From assembly GCF_021043375.1 (NCBI RefSeq), contig NZ_JAJNDV010000011.1, positions 1 to 64,000 of the forward strand: a stretch of DNA of 64,000 nt. Direction: 5' to 3'. This document shows positions 15,676-24,373 of this stretch, piece by piece (position 1 is the first letter of the stretch; every line of letters starts with the position of its first letter). The DNA is from Sphingomonas sp. IC-56 (lineage in GTDB: Bacteria; Pseudomonadota; Alphaproteobacteria; Sphingomonadales; Sphingomonadaceae). The translations under genes were made by a program, and so were the position numbers. The notes under the pieces are model-generated. The model was not told where the DNA came from. It worked only from the letters and a program-made list of their open reading frames with translations, and made no database searches.

Positions 15676-17247
15676 ATGGCCCTGACTGGCGAATTTTTCA
15701 TTGCGGGCAAGCGCGTGAAGCGGGACGGCCCTGGCTTCAAGGCGATCGAGGCCGCGACCGGCCAGGAAATCGAACCGAGCTTCAGCAGCGCGACGACCGA
15801 AGACCTGGAAGCAGCCTGCGCCGCCGCCGAGGCCGCGTTCATTCCGTATTCCAACCTGCCGCGCGAGCAGCGCGCCGCGTTCCTCGAAGCCATGGCTTCC
15901 GAGATCGAGGCGCTTGGCGACGAGCTGGTTCAGCGCGCCATGCAGGAAAGCGGCCTGCCCCAGGCCCGCCTGACCGGTGAGCGCGGCCGCACCGCCGGCC
16001 AGCTGCGCCTGTTCGCCAAGGAACTGCGCCTGGGCGATTTCCTGCGCGTCCGCATCGATCATGCGATCCCCGACCGCGCACCGCTGCCCAAGCCCGATCT
16101 GCGCCTGCGCATGGTTCCGCTCGGCCCCGTCGCGGTGTTCGGCGCGAGCAACTTCCCGCTCGCCTTCTCGGTCGCCGGTGGTGACACCGCCGCCGCACTC
16201 GCCGCCGGCTGCCCGGTGGTGGTAAAGGGCCACAACGCCCATCCCGGCACGTCCGAAATGGTCGCCGGCGCGATCCTGCGCGCCGCCGAGCAGACCGGCA
16301 TGCCTGAGGGCGTGTTCTCGCTGGTCAACGGCGTCGGCAACGAAATCGGCGGCGCGCTGGTCAGCGATCCGCGCATCAAGGCGGTTGGCTTCACCGGTTC
16401 GCGCGGCGGTGGTCTGGCGCTGATGAAGCTGGCCCAGGCCCGCCCGGTTCCGATCCCCGTCTATGCCGAGATGAGCAGCGTGAACCCGGTGTTCCTGCTT
16501 CCCGCAGCTCTGGCCGCCCGCGCCGAAGCGCTGGGCAAGGCTTATGTCGCCTCGGTGACCATGGGTGCCGGCCAGTTCTGCACCAATCCCGGCCTGGTGC
16601 TGGCGATCGAAGGACCCGATCTCAACCGCTTCGTCGAGACTGCGGCAGAGGCAATGACCGGCACCGCCGGCGCCACCATGCTGACCCCGGGCATCCACAA
16701 GGCCTATGAAAGCGGCGTCGCCAAGCTCGCCTCGGCGCCGACGCTCAAGCTGCTGGCACAGGGCCAGGAGCCGACTGGCCCCACCTGTGGCCGCGGCGCG
16801 CTGTTCACCATGACCGGCGCGGACTTCCTCGCCGATCCGAGCCATGCCGAGGAAGTGTTCGGCGCAAGCTCGCTGCTGGTGCGCTGTGCCGATGTCGAAG
16901 AGATGATCAAGGTCGTCGGCCTGCTCGAAGGGCAGCTGACCACCACGCTGCACCTGGACGACGCCGACATCGAAATCGCGCAGCGGCTGGTGCCGGTGCT
17001 GGAGCATCTGGTCGGCCGCATCCTCGCCAATGGCTGGCCCACCGGCGTCGAAGTCACCGACGCCATGGTCCATGGCGGTCCGTTCCCGGCAACGTCGGAC
17101 GGCCGCAGCACCTCGGTCGGCACGCTCGCGATCGATCGCTTCCTGCGCCCGGTCTCGTACCAGGACCTGCCCGAAGCCCTACTCCCGGCCGAACTGCGCG
17201 ACGGCGACAGCCTCCCGCGCCGCGTCGACGGCAAGCCCACGGTCTAA
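15676..17247 (+). CDS. Aldehyde dehydrogenase (NADP+), ketoglutarate-semialdehyde dehydrogenase type
   Basis: A 523-aa member of the aldehyde dehydrogenase superfamily. Features are the coenzyme segment FGASNFPLAFSVAGGDTAAALAAG, Lys in VVVKGHNAHP, FTGSRGGG, the general base Glu in YAEMSSVNP, and nucleophile Cys in GAGQFCTNPG (about residue 301). Length and motifs (GHNAHPGTSE, MSSVNPVFLLP) match the alpha-ketoglutaric (2,5-dioxopentanoate) semialdehyde dehydrogenase branch, which ends oxidative pentose or hexarate pathways by making 2-oxoglutarate. The neighbouring sugar genes (aldose epimerase, beta-glucosidase) fit that role. A palindrome just upstream suggests control by a LacI-type repressor. 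Exact substrate not proven. Confidence 0.85.
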   Translation: MALTGEFFIAGKRVKRDGPGFKAIEAATGQEIEPSFSSATTEDLEAACAAAEAAFIPYSNLPREQRAAFLEAMASEIEALGDELVQRAMQESGLPQARLTGERGRTAGQLRLFAKELRLGDFLRVRIDHAIPDRAPLPKPDLRLRMVPLGPVAVFGASNFPLAFSVAGGDTAAALAAGCPVVVKGHNAHPGTSEMVAGAILRAAEQTGMPEGVFSLVNGVGNEIGGALVSDPRIKAVGFTGSRGGGLALMKLAQARPVPIPVYAEMSSVNPVFLLPAALAARAEALGKAYVASVTMGAGQFCTNPGLVLAIEGPDLNRFVETAAEAMTGTAGATMLTPGIHKAYESGVAKLASAPTLKLLAQGQEPTGPTCGRGALFTMTGADFLADPSHAEEVFGASSLLVRCADVEEMIKVVGLLEGQLTTTLHLDDADIEIAQRLVPVLEHLVGRILANGWPTGVEVTDAMVHGGPFPATSDGRSTSVGTLAIDRFLRPVSYQDLPEALLPAELRDGDSLPRRVDGKPTV

Positions 17248-17259
17248 GCACCTTCCTTT

Positions 17260-17280
17260 CCCCTCCCTGCAAGGGAGGGG
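17260..17280. repeat. Short GC-rich hairpin after the aldehyde dehydrogenase gene
   Basis: The nine-base arms CCCCTCCCT and AGGGAGGGG face each other across three bases, 12 bp after the stop codon. No T-run follows. The sequence resembles the short hairpins that sphingomonads carry between genes. It could stabilise the transcript 3' end. Confidence 0.55.
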
Positions 17281-17297
17281 ATCAAGGGGTGGGTATC

Positions 17298-17340
17298 AGC
17301 GGCAGCCGGAGCTCGATGCTCCGGCTGCCGCTTTCGTTTG
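17298..17340 (+). terminator. Strong hairpin, probable terminator of the aldehyde dehydrogenase gene
   Basis: A perfect 15-bp stem (17298-17312 with 17318-17332, AGCGGCAGCCGGAGC) with a 5-nt loop is followed by TTCGTTTG. The stem is very stable and the following tract is moderately T-rich, so termination for plus-strand transcription is likely. It lies 50 bp after the gene. Confidence 0.7.
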
Positions 17341-17375
17341 TGCGGACGAGCGTTCGTCAGCGGGGTACCCCACCA

Positions 17376-17476
17376 GTTCCCCGGCGAAGGCCGGGTCCCA
17401 ACCTCGGCGTCCCCCGAAACGGCATCCTGCCCTCTCGGGCACCATGGCAGCTGGGCCCCGGCCTCCGCCGGGGAAC
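17376..17476. repeat. Long inverted repeat, type A copy 1
   Basis: The ends GTTCCCCGGCGAAGGCCGGG and CCCCGGCCTCCGCCGGGGAA are near-perfect inverted copies around a roughly 50-bp centre that includes GGCGTC and GGCATCCTGCCCTCTCGGGC. The same design recurs at 17613-17711 and 24222-24321, with half copies at 9071-9092 and 30343-30370. No coding capacity. It looks like a non-autonomous REP/MITE-like element. Confidence 0.75.
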
Positions 17477-17498
17477 CCTGAGGGTTGATATACCCCTC

Positions 17499-17579
17499 GT
17501 CACCCCGGCCTTGAGCCGGGGTCCCGCTACTTGCGCCAACAGAAGAAGAAGCGGGATCCCGGCTCAAGGCCGGGATGAC
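17499..17579. repeat. Long inverted repeat, type B copy 1
   Basis: The ends GTCACCCCGGCCTTGAGCCGG and its complement at 17559-17579 flank a centre with AGAAGAAGAAGCGGGATCC. About 30 bp can pair. Copy 2 at 24097-24177 is nearly identical including the AGAAGAAGAAG centre, showing recent spread or conversion. Confidence 0.75.
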
Positions 17580-17612
17580 GGACGTGTAGAACCAATGGGC
17601 TTCGCCTAACCA

Positions 17613-17711
17613 GTTCCCCGGCGGAGGCCGGGGTCCAGCTTCGGCGTCCCCGGAACGGCATCCCGCCCTCGCGGCACCTTGGCAGCTGGACCCCGGCCTC
17701 CGCCGGGGAAC
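17613..17711. repeat. Long inverted repeat, type A copy 2
   Basis: Same ends and centre as the copy at 17376-17476 with a few substitutions. It ends 8 bp before the stop codon of the minus-strand aldose epimerase, so it probably forms the 3' end structure of that transcript. Confidence 0.75.
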
Positions 17712-17718
17712 TCTGGAG

Positions 17719-18780
17719 CTAAACCGAAAACGCCTCGCCCGCGTCGCCAGCCACCCCAAACCGCAGCGCAATATCATGCCGGTACGTCTCGCCCGGATCC
17801 AACCGCGCCGAAGGAAACGCCGCCTGGTTCGGGCTATCGGGAAACCGCTGCGGCTCCAGGCACAGCCCGGCATGCGCCGCATATACCCACCCGCTCGTCC
17901 CCGGCGCACCACCGGCCAGGAAATTGCCGGTGTACAGCTGCACGCCCGGCTCGGTTGAATGCACCTGCATCACCCGCCCAGACCCGGGATCGAACAGCGT
18001 TGCGATCCGGCGCAGCGCCCCCGCGCCGCCATCCAGCACGAAATTATGGTCGTACCCCGATCCGATCCGCAGCTGCTCGTCCGCAACACCGATGTCGCGG
18101 CCGATCGCGCGGGGCGTGCGGAAGTCGAATGGCGTACCCTCCACCGCGCGCAACTCGCCGGTCGGGATCTGCGTCTCGTCCACCGGCGTGAAGCGCTCAG
18201 CGGGCAGCTGAAGCATATGGTCGAGGATCGTCGCCCCGCTCGCTTCCCCGGCCAGGTTGAAATAGCCATGCGAGGTCAGATTCACGACCGTCGCCTTGTC
18301 GGTCGTCGCGCTGAGCGCGATCGACAGGCCGTCCGGTTCCAGCGTGTAGCGCACCTGCGCGCGCAGCGTGCCGGGAAAGCCGTTAAAGCCGTCCGGGCTC
18401 TCCAGCGCAAAGGTGACCGAATGCGCCTCCTGCGCCACCACCTCCCAGAACTGCTGGTCGAACCCCAGCGGCCCCGAATGCAGGCTGTTCGGCCCATCGT
18501 TGCACGCCAGCTGGTACTGCGTGCCGTCCAGCGTGAAGCGCCCGCCGCCGATGCGGTTGGCATAGCGCCCGGCCACCGCGCCATAGAAGCGCGGCGGCCC
18601 GCGATAGTCTTCCACATCCGCAAAGCCGAGCATCACATTGGCGGAAGTGCCGTCGCGGTCCGGCACCTCCAGGATGCGCAGCGCCGCGCCCAGGTTCAGG
18701 AACTGGGCGCGAAACGCGCCGCGGGTCAGCTCCACCGTCTCGATGGAGCCCCCCATCACCTGCGGCGCGGCGTCGCTCAC
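17719..18780 (-). CDS. Aldose 1-epimerase (galactose mutarotase)
   Basis: A 353-aa mutarotase that interconverts alpha and beta anomers of aldoses. Family landmarks are GAVAGRYANRI, the catalytic His in LTSHGYFNL (about residue 180), DHNFVLDGG, and the catalytic Glu in GLCLEPQRFPDSPN (about residue 313). The start is GTG at 18780, overlapping the beta-glucosidase stop (GTGA), so the two are translated as a unit: glucosidase releases beta-glucose and the epimerase supplies the alpha form. ATG at 18756 is an alternative start. No signal peptide is seen, so it is cytosolic while the glucosidase is exported. Confidence 0.88.
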   Translation of the reverse strand: MSDAAPQVMGGSIETVELTRGAFRAQFLNLGAALRILEVPDRDGTSANVMLGFADVEDYRGPPRFYGAVAGRYANRIGGGRFTLDGTQYQLACNDGPNSLHSGPLGFDQQFWEVVAQEAHSVTFALESPDGFNGFPGTLRAQVRYTLEPDGLSIALSATTDKATVVNLTSHGYFNLAGEASGATILDHMLQLPAERFTPVDETQIPTGELRAVEGTPFDFRTPRAIGRDIGVADEQLRIGSGYDHNFVLDGGAGALRRIATLFDPGSGRVMQVHSTEPGVQLYTGNFLAGGAPGTSGWVYAAHAGLCLEPQRFPDSPNQAAFPSARLDPGETYRHDIALRFGVAGDAGEAFSV

Positions 18781-21245
18781 TTCGCGCCCGGGCAGGTGGC
18801 GTTTGCCGGGTCGGACACGATGCGCACTTCGGCCAGGGAAACGGTCAGCGGCCCCGAAGCCTGCATCACGAACGGCGCGGTGACCTTGGTCAGGTCGACG
18901 CCGTTGGTCTGGAAGCACTTCAGCGCGATGTTGGCGGTGCGCCAGCTGCCGGTCTGGCCGGTGAACAGGCTGGTCGCGTCGATCGCGCCGGTGTTGGTGC
19001 CGCCTTCCATCAGAAGCTTGACCGGCCCGCTCGCGGCACGGTCGAGCTTGTAGCTGATCTGGAGCGACAGGTCCGCATTCGCCTCACGCACCAGGTCCAG
19101 ATTGCCGCCGCCGATGCGCAGCGTTGCCGGGCCAGCGGGCCAGGTCAGCTGCTGCGCGCCTTCCTGGGTCTGCGGCCCGTCGACCGGACGGCGGGTGATG
19201 CGGCTGTCGGCTGCGAACGAGAATGGGGCAGGGGCCGCGCCCTTGGCGAAGAAGGTGCTGGTGTTGGCCAGCGACGGATCGATCCCCGACACTTCGCTCA
19301 GCTGCGCGACCTTGCCGCCCTTGGCATAGGTCAGGCCATAGCCCAGCGGGAACAGCGGGTTGTAGCCCGGCTTGCCCTTGTTCAGGTTGAACTGCGCCGC
19401 GGTCTTGGGCCAGCTGTACGACAGGCGTCCGGTGAAGTCGCGGCGCGGCTTGCCAGCGGCATTGCCCACCAGCACGTCGGCCACGCCCGCCCCCTCGCTG
19501 CCCGGCAGCCAGGCGGCGACGAACGCGTCGGACGCGTTCAGCTCGGGGTTCACCCACATCGGGCGGCCCGACAGGAACACCGAAACTACCGGCACGCCTG
19601 CGTTCTTGTACCGCTTCAGCAGCGCCAGCGCCTGCTTGTCGCCGGGCTGGAATTCCAGCGTGCGCACGTCGCCGCGCATCTCGGCATAGGGCTGCTCGCC
19701 GAACACCACGATCGCGACATCGGGCTGCGCAGTGAAATTGCCGTCGGGCGAATAGGTCGCGGTGCCGCCGCCGGCTTCCACGGCCTTGCGGATGCCCGAG
19801 AAGATCGTCTCGCCGTTCGGGAACACGTCGTTGCCATTGCCCTCACCCTGCCAGGTGAGCGTCCAGCCGCCGGTCTGGAGCATCATCGAATCGGCGCCGG
19901 GGCCGCTGACGAGCACCTTGGCGCTGGCCTTTACCGGCAGCACGCCGTTGTTCTTGAGCAGTACCAGCGACTTGGCCACTGCCTCGCGGGCAACCGCGCG
20001 GTGCTCGGGTGCGCCCAGCACGCCTTGCTTGCCCTCGAACGGGCGGGCCGCGTCGAACAGGCCCATCTTGGCCTTTACGCGCAGGATGCGGCGCACCGCG
20101 TCGTCGACGCGCGCCATCGGGATCGCGCCGCTGCGGACATGAGTCAGCGTCGAATCGAACAGGCCCTTCCAGCTGTCGGGCGCCATCGCCATGTCGAGCC
20201 CGGCGTTGAACGTCGCCGCGCAGTCGGTATTGGTGCAGCCGGGGACCTGGCCATGGCCGTTCCAGTCGCCGACGATGAAGCCCTGAAAGCCCATCCGCTC
20301 CTTCAGCACGTCCGTCAGCAGCGACTTGTTGCCGTGCATCTTGGCGCCGTTCCAGCTGGAGAAGGACGACATGACGGTCAGCGTGCCGGCGTTCACCGCG
20401 GGCGGATAGCCCGCGCTATGGGTCTTGATCAGCTCGGCTTCCGACACGCGGGCGTCGCCCTGGTCGATGCCGTTGAACGTGCCGCCATCGGCCAGGAAGT
20501 GCTTGGCCGACGCCGCGACGCGGCCCTTCTGGATACGGTCGCTGGTGTTCGGCTCGCCCTGAAGGCCACGGATCATCTCGCCGGCATAGCGGCGGACCAG
20601 GTTGGGATCCTCCGAATAGCCTTCATAGGTGCGGCCCCAGCGGTCGTCCTGCGGCACCGCCAGCGTCGGGCCGAACGCCCAGTCGATGCCGGCCGCGGCG
20701 GTCTCGGCGGCGGTGGCTGCGCCGATCCGGCGGATCAGCGCGGGGTCATTGGCCGCGCCCAGCCCGACATTGTGCGGGAAGATCGTCGCGCCGATGACGT
20801 TGTTGTTGCCGTGCACGGCGTCGACGCCGAACATCAGCGGGATGGGCACGTGGCCGGGGCGCTGCTCTGCCGCCACGGCGCGGAAGGCGCGGGCGGTTGC
20901 CACCCACTCGGCCTGGCCGGAGCGGTCGTCACCCGAAAGCGGCGGCGAATTGCCGCCCGCCAGGATCGATCCCAGCGGATAGCGGCGCAGGTCCTCGGGC
21001 TTGATGCTGGCGATGTCGGCCTGGATCATCTGGCCGACTTTTTCCTCCAGGCTCATCTGCGCCATCAGGTTGGACACCATCTTCTCGGTGCGCGCGTCCA
21101 CCAGCCCCTGGCTCTGCGCCGCGGGCCACTTCGACGGGGTGGCTACAGTCTGTCCACCCGACAGCGCTGTCGGCGCCTGCTGCGCCAAAGCCGGCATGGC
21201 CCACAACATCGTGCTCGACAGCAACAGCTTCATTCCAGCCTGCAT
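18777..21245 (-). CDS. Exported GH3 beta-glucosidase / exo-1,3(1,4)-beta-glucan glucohydrolase
   Basis: An 822-aa glycoside hydrolase family 3 enzyme. The signal peptide (MQAGMKLLLSSTMLWAMPALAQ) points to the periplasm. The N-terminal barrel has FGVDAVHGNNN, KHFLADGGTFNGIDQGD and the nucleophile Asp in GFIVGDWNGHG. The second domain (LLKNNGVLPV..., GEQPYAEMRGDV) is the GH3 C-domain, and the last ~170 residues form an extra beta domain (TLRIGGGNLDLVREANADLSL) as in ExoP-type glucohydrolases. The start ATG 21245 has GGGAGAG five bases upstream; the frame continues far upstream but without homology. It forms an operon with aldose epimerase. Confidence 0.9.
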   Translation of the reverse strand: MQAGMKLLLSSTMLWAMPALAQQAPTALSGGQTVATPSKWPAAQSQGLVDARTEKMVSNLMAQMSLEEKVGQMIQADIASIKPEDLRRYPLGSILAGGNSPPLSGDDRSGQAEWVATARAFRAVAAEQRPGHVPIPLMFGVDAVHGNNNVIGATIFPHNVGLGAANDPALIRRIGAATAAETAAAGIDWAFGPTLAVPQDDRWGRTYEGYSEDPNLVRRYAGEMIRGLQGEPNTSDRIQKGRVAASAKHFLADGGTFNGIDQGDARVSEAELIKTHSAGYPPAVNAGTLTVMSSFSSWNGAKMHGNKSLLTDVLKERMGFQGFIVGDWNGHGQVPGCTNTDCAATFNAGLDMAMAPDSWKGLFDSTLTHVRSGAIPMARVDDAVRRILRVKAKMGLFDAARPFEGKQGVLGAPEHRAVAREAVAKSLVLLKNNGVLPVKASAKVLVSGPGADSMMLQTGGWTLTWQGEGNGNDVFPNGETIFSGIRKAVEAGGGTATYSPDGNFTAQPDVAIVVFGEQPYAEMRGDVRTLEFQPGDKQALALLKRYKNAGVPVVSVFLSGRPMWVNPELNASDAFVAAWLPGSEGAGVADVLVGNAAGKPRRDFTGRLSYSWPKTAAQFNLNKGKPGYNPLFPLGYGLTYAKGGKVAQLSEVSGIDPSLANTSTFFAKGAAPAPFSFAADSRITRRPVDGPQTQEGAQQLTWPAGPATLRIGGGNLDLVREANADLSLQISYKLDRAASGPVKLLMEGGTNTGAIDATSLFTGQTGSWRTANIALKCFQTNGVDLTKVTAPFVMQASGPLTVSLAEVRIVSDPANATCPGAK

Positions 21246-21368
21246 CACACTCTCCCTGAATAGTTTGACGCAGCGATAGCCGATGATGCAGCCCCAAGTC
21301 CACGACCCGCTTGGCACCACGCGCGCTGCGTGTACGTTTCCGCGTCGACAAGATAGTGGACGGGACCA

Positions 21369-22139
21369 ATGGCAGGCGAACAAACGATCTTCATCAGCGG
21401 CGGTGCCTCGGGTATCGGCCTCGCCGTCGCCCGCTACTTCGCCGCCCGCAACTGGCGCGTGGGACTGGCCGACATCGACGCCGACCGCCTCGCCGCAGCC
21501 GGCGCGGAACTCTCCGCCCGCACCTACACCATGGACGTCCGCGACCACGCCGCCTGGGTCGCCGCGCTCGAAGACTTCACCCGCGCCACCGGCCGCCTGG
21601 ACGTGCTGTTCAACAATGCCGGCATTCCCCACAGCGGCCCGCTCGCCCAATGCGACATGGCCGGCGTCGAGCGCACCGTGCAGATCAACCTGCTCGGCGT
21701 GCTGAACGGCGCCCATGCCGCGCACCCGTTCCTGAAGGCGACGCCGGGCGCCTGCATGCTGGTCACCAGTTCGGCTGCGGGCATCCGCGGCACGCCCGGC
21801 GCCGCGACCTACAGCGCCACCAAGTTCGCCGTGCGCGGCCTCGCCGAGGCGCTGGACGGCGAATGGGCGCCCGACGGCATCCGCGTGCGCACGCTGATGC
21901 CCAGCTTCATCGAAACGCCCTTGCTCGACCAGGCGGTGAACACCGGCAACCACTCGGTACGCCAGGCGGTCCAGGCAGCAGGGCTGGAGATCACGCCGGT
22001 CGAGCAGGTCGCCGAGGCCGCGTGGCGCGCTGTGCACGGCAACCGGCTCCACACCCAGGTCGGCAAGACCGCGCACCGCCTCTGGTTCCTCGCGCGCTGG
22101 GCGCCCGGCGTGCTGCGCAAGAGCCTGCGCAAACGCTAG
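21369..22139 (+). CDS. SDR-family oxidoreductase
   Basis: A 256-aa short-chain dehydrogenase with the nucleotide motif GGASGIG (residues 11-17), Asp after strand 2 (LADIDADR, suggesting NAD preference), NNAG at about 83, catalytic Ser in VTSSAAG, and YSATKFA (Tyr/Lys of the active site). The C-terminal tail ([24 protein letters not shown]) is basic and could touch the membrane. The substrate is not deducible. It diverges from the beta-glucosidase with 123 bp between and overlaps the convergent pterin dehydratase stop by 4 bp. Confidence 0.85.
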   Translation: MAGEQTIFISGGASGIGLAVARYFAARNWRVGLADIDADRLAAAGAELSARTYTMDVRDHAAWVAALEDFTRATGRLDVLFNNAGIPHSGPLAQCDMAGVERTVQINLLGVLNGAHAAHPFLKATPGACMLVTSSAAGIRGTPGAATYSATKFAVRGLAEALDGEWAPDGIRVRTLMPSFIETPLLDQAVNTGNHSVRQAVQAAGLEITPVEQVAEAAWRAVHGNRLHTQVGKTAHRLWFLARWAPGVLRKSLRKR

Positions 22140-22426
22140 GCGAGCAGCCCTTCGATCGCCCGCGCCATGTCCACATCGCGTTGCGACAGCCCGCCCGCAT
22201 CATGCGTGGTGAGCAGGATGTCGACGCGGTTCCACACATTCGACCATTCGGGATGATGGTCAGCCTTCTCCGCCAACAGCGCCACGCGCGTCATGAACCC
22301 GAACGCCTGGTTGAAGTCGGCAAAGGTGAACCGCCGCGTGATCGCGTCGCGTCCGGGTTCGTGCTGCCAGCCCGTCAACGTCGCCAGCGCCGCGTCCCGT
22401 GCCTGCTCGCTCAACCGCTCCACCAT
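22136..22426 (-). CDS. phhB: 4a-hydroxytetrahydrobiopterin dehydratase
   Basis: A 96-aa protein with the pterin-4a-carbinolamine dehydratase signature [24 protein letters not shown], in which the HH and later H bind the pterin. It recycles the pterin cofactor after aromatic amino acid hydroxylation, or has a moonlighting role. Full length for the family (about 95-100 aa). No phenylalanine hydroxylase is in the window. Its 3' end overlaps the SDR gene by 4 bp. Confidence 0.9.
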   Translation of the reverse strand: MVERLSEQARDAALATLTGWQHEPGRDAITRRFTFADFNQAFGFMTRVALLAEKADHHPEWSNVWNRVDILLTTHDAGGLSQRDVDMARAIEGLLA

Positions 22427-22473
22427 GACTGCCTCCTTGCCGCGCCTTCGTGCCTCCGCCTATGGACTTGGTC

Positions 22474-22878
22474 ATGAGCGGGCAAGCACCAACCCATGCA
22501 CCCGATGCTGCGGCCATCGAAGTGCTCGCGCGCGCGGCGCTGGCGCGCATCCCCGAGCCGTTCGCCACCCATCTGCACGATGTCGTGCTGGTGGTGGAGG
22601 AGTTCGCCGATGACGAGACGCTCGCGGCGCTGGGCATCGAAGACCCGTTCGAGTTGACCGGCCTCTACTATGGCCGGCCGATCGGCGAGAAGTCGGCGTT
22701 CGACTCCGGCGCGCTGCCGGACCGCATCCACCTCTACCGCCGCGCGCTGCTCGACGAATGGGTCGACACCGGCGTGTCGCTCGAAGCCCTGGTTAGCCAT
22801 GTGGTGGTGCACGAAGTCGGGCATCATTTCGGCCTGTCCGACGATGACATGCACGCACTTGAGGACGCGCCCGAGTGA
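22474..22878 (+). CDS. Metallopeptidase family protein (zincin-like, DUF1025/PF06262)
   Basis: A 134-aa protein with HEVGHHFGLSDDDMHALE near the C-terminus: HExxH binds zinc and the Asp/Glu that follow complete the site. Upstream LTGLYYGRPIGEKS and PDRIHLYRRALLDEW are family landmarks. It is a small cytosolic zincin of unknown substrate. Starts at GTG 22450 or ATG 22462 are also possible; none has a clear Shine-Dalgarno. It overlaps ccmA by 4 bp (GTGA), suggesting co-translation with the haem exporter. Confidence 0.82.
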   Translation: MSGQAPTHAPDAAAIEVLARAALARIPEPFATHLHDVVLVVEEFADDETLAALGIEDPFELTGLYYGRPIGEKSAFDSGALPDRIHLYRRALLDEWVDTGVSLEALVSHVVVHEVGHHFGLSDDDMHALEDAPE

Positions 22879-23444
22879 GCGTCGCGCTGGCGTTCGAGGA
22901 TGTCGCATGTTTCCGGGGCGGACGCCTGTTGTTCGAAGGGGTCGGCTTCACGCTGGCACCTGGCGACGCCCTGCTGGTCCGCGGCCCCAACGGCGTCGGC
23001 AAGTCCAGCCTGATCCGCCTCGCCGCCGGGCTGCTCGCGCCCGCTGCCGGCAAAGTCCGCTGCACCGGCGCCTGCGCGCTGCTCGCCGAAACCGCGGCGC
23101 TCGATCCCGAACGCGAGCTTGGTGATGCACTGCGCTTCTGGGCCGGGCTCGACGGGCGCGCAGATGCCGTTCCTGACGCACTGGAGCGTGTCGCGCTCGC
23201 CGACCTGGCCCGCGTGCCGGTGCGGCTGCTTTCCACCGGCCAGCGCCGCCGCGCCGCGCTTGCCCGGGTGATTGCCAGCGGTGCGCCGATCTGGCTGCTC
23301 GACGAGCCGGCGAACGGGCTGGACGAAGCGGCGGTCGCAATGCTGGAATCCGTGATCGAACGGCACCGGAGCACCGGCGGTGTCGCCCTGATCGCCACGC
23401 ACCTGCCCTTGCGCATCGCCGCGGCACAGGAACGCACGCTGTGA
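22875..23444 (+). CDS. ccmA: Haem ABC exporter ATP-binding protein CcmA
   Basis: A 189-aa ABC ATPase with Walker A GPNGVGKSS (37-45), a signature-like LSTGQ (119-123) and Walker B WLLDEPANGLD (about 140-150). CcmA with CcmB and CcmC powers release of haem-loaded CcmE for c-type cytochrome maturation at the inner membrane. The start is GTG overlapping the metallopeptidase stop. It overlaps ccmB by 4 bp. The length is slightly short for the family but all motifs are present. Confidence 0.92.
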   Translation: MSVALAFEDVACFRGGRLLFEGVGFTLAPGDALLVRGPNGVGKSSLIRLAAGLLAPAAGKVRCTGACALLAETAALDPERELGDALRFWAGLDGRADAVPDALERVALADLARVPVRLLSTGQRRRAALARVIASGAPIWLLDEPANGLDEAAVAMLESVIERHRSTGGVALIATHLPLRIAAAQERTL

Positions 23445-24085
23445 ACCCCTGGCTGCTGATCGTCGGGCGCGAAGTGCGGCGGGCATGGAGCAGCGGCGGC
23501 ATGCTGCTGCCGGTCGCCTTCTTCCTGCTAGTGGCAATCCTGTTTCCCTTCGGCGTCGGCCCCGATGGCCGGCTGCTCGCGCGAATCGCCGCGGGCGCGA
23601 TCTGGGCCGCCGCGCTGCTCGCGGCGCTGCTGCCGGTCGAGCGGCTGGTCACGCCCGACCTGGAAAGTGGCGTGCTCGATCAGTTCGCCACGCGCAGGAT
23701 CGCCGATGGCGCGATCGCCGCGGCCAAAATCGCGGGGCACTGGATCAGCTTCGCGCCGCCACTGCTGGCTGCATCGGTGGTCGCCTCGGCGCTGCTGCAC
23801 TTGCCCGAGGCTGCACTGCCAGCCCTGCTGCTCAGCCTCGCCATCGGCACACCGGGTCTCGCCGCACTCGGAGTCGCCACTGCCGCGCTTGTCGCGGGGC
23901 TACGCGGGGCAGGGGCGCTCGCCGGGCTGGTCCTGCTGCCCTTCGCGGTGCCGCTGCTGATCTTCGGGGTGGGCGCCGCATCCGGCCAGCCCGGCGCGAT
24001 GAAGCTGCTAGGCGCAGTCAGCCTGTTGCTCGTCGCCGGGTGCCCGGTCGCCGCCGGCGCCGCGATCCGGATGGGCCGCTCCTAA
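23441..24085 (+). CDS. ccmB: Haem exporter membrane subunit CcmB
   Basis: A 214-aa membrane protein with six predicted helices, starting NPWLLIVGREVRRAWSSGG and including the family pattern LLPVERLVTPDLESGVLDQFATRRI and PFAVPLLIFGVGA. It partners CcmA. The start GTG overlaps the ccmA stop. No ccmC follows: after the stop come A- and B-type repeats and then a convergent gene, so the remaining maturation genes must be elsewhere. Confidence 0.9.
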   Translation: MNPWLLIVGREVRRAWSSGGMLLPVAFFLLVAILFPFGVGPDGRLLARIAAGAIWAAALLAALLPVERLVTPDLESGVLDQFATRRIADGAIAAAKIAGHWISFAPPLLAASVVASALLHLPEAALPALLLSLAIGTPGLAALGVATAALVAGLRGAGALAGLVLLPFAVPLLIFGVGAASGQPGAMKLLGAVSLLLVAGCPVAAGAAIRMGRS

Positions 24086-24096
24086 ATCTCTCCCTT

Positions 24097-24177
24097 GTCA
24101 CCCCGGCCTTGAGCCGGGGTCCCGCTGCCTTGCCCCACAGAAGAAGAAGCGGGATCCCGGCTCAAGGCCGGGATGAC
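24097..24177. repeat. Long inverted repeat, type B copy 2
   Basis: Nearly identical to 17499-17579, with the same GTCACCCCGGCCTTGAGCCGG ends and AGAAGAAGAAGCGGGATCC centre. It begins 12 bp after the ccmB stop and may act as its 3' stabiliser or terminator. Confidence 0.75.
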
Positions 24178-24221
24178 GGATGTGCGGGAGGAAACCACCA
24201 CGGCAGACCACATTGCCAGCA

Positions 24222-24321
24222 GTTCTCCGGCGAAGTCCGGGGCCCAGTTGCCATGTTGCCGCGAGTGCGGGATGCCGTCTCCGGCAACGTCGAGACTGGG
24301 CCCCGGCCTGCGCCGGGGAAC
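24222..24321. repeat. Long inverted repeat, type A copy 3
   Basis: Ends GTTCTCCGGCGAAGTCCGGGG and its near complement at about 24300-24321, with the GGGATGCCGTCTCCGGCAACG type centre. Directly followed by a half B copy (24331-24357, CATCCGGCCCTGAGCCGG), so the A and B types sit side by side here as at 17.4-17.7 kb. Confidence 0.7.
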
Positions 24322-24373
24322 CGAATTCTGCCATCCGGCCCTGAGCCGGGGATGACAGCGGATCAAGTGCCCC

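Noticed and set aside
15628..17073. 481-aa minus-strand open frame
   Set aside because: Antisense to the aldehyde dehydrogenase, which has all family motifs.
17260..17720. Insertion sequence
   Set aside because: No transposase frame and no direct target duplication seen; small repeat elements only.
24097..24357. CRISPR array
   Set aside because: Repeats are unequal inverted elements, not direct repeats with unique spacers.
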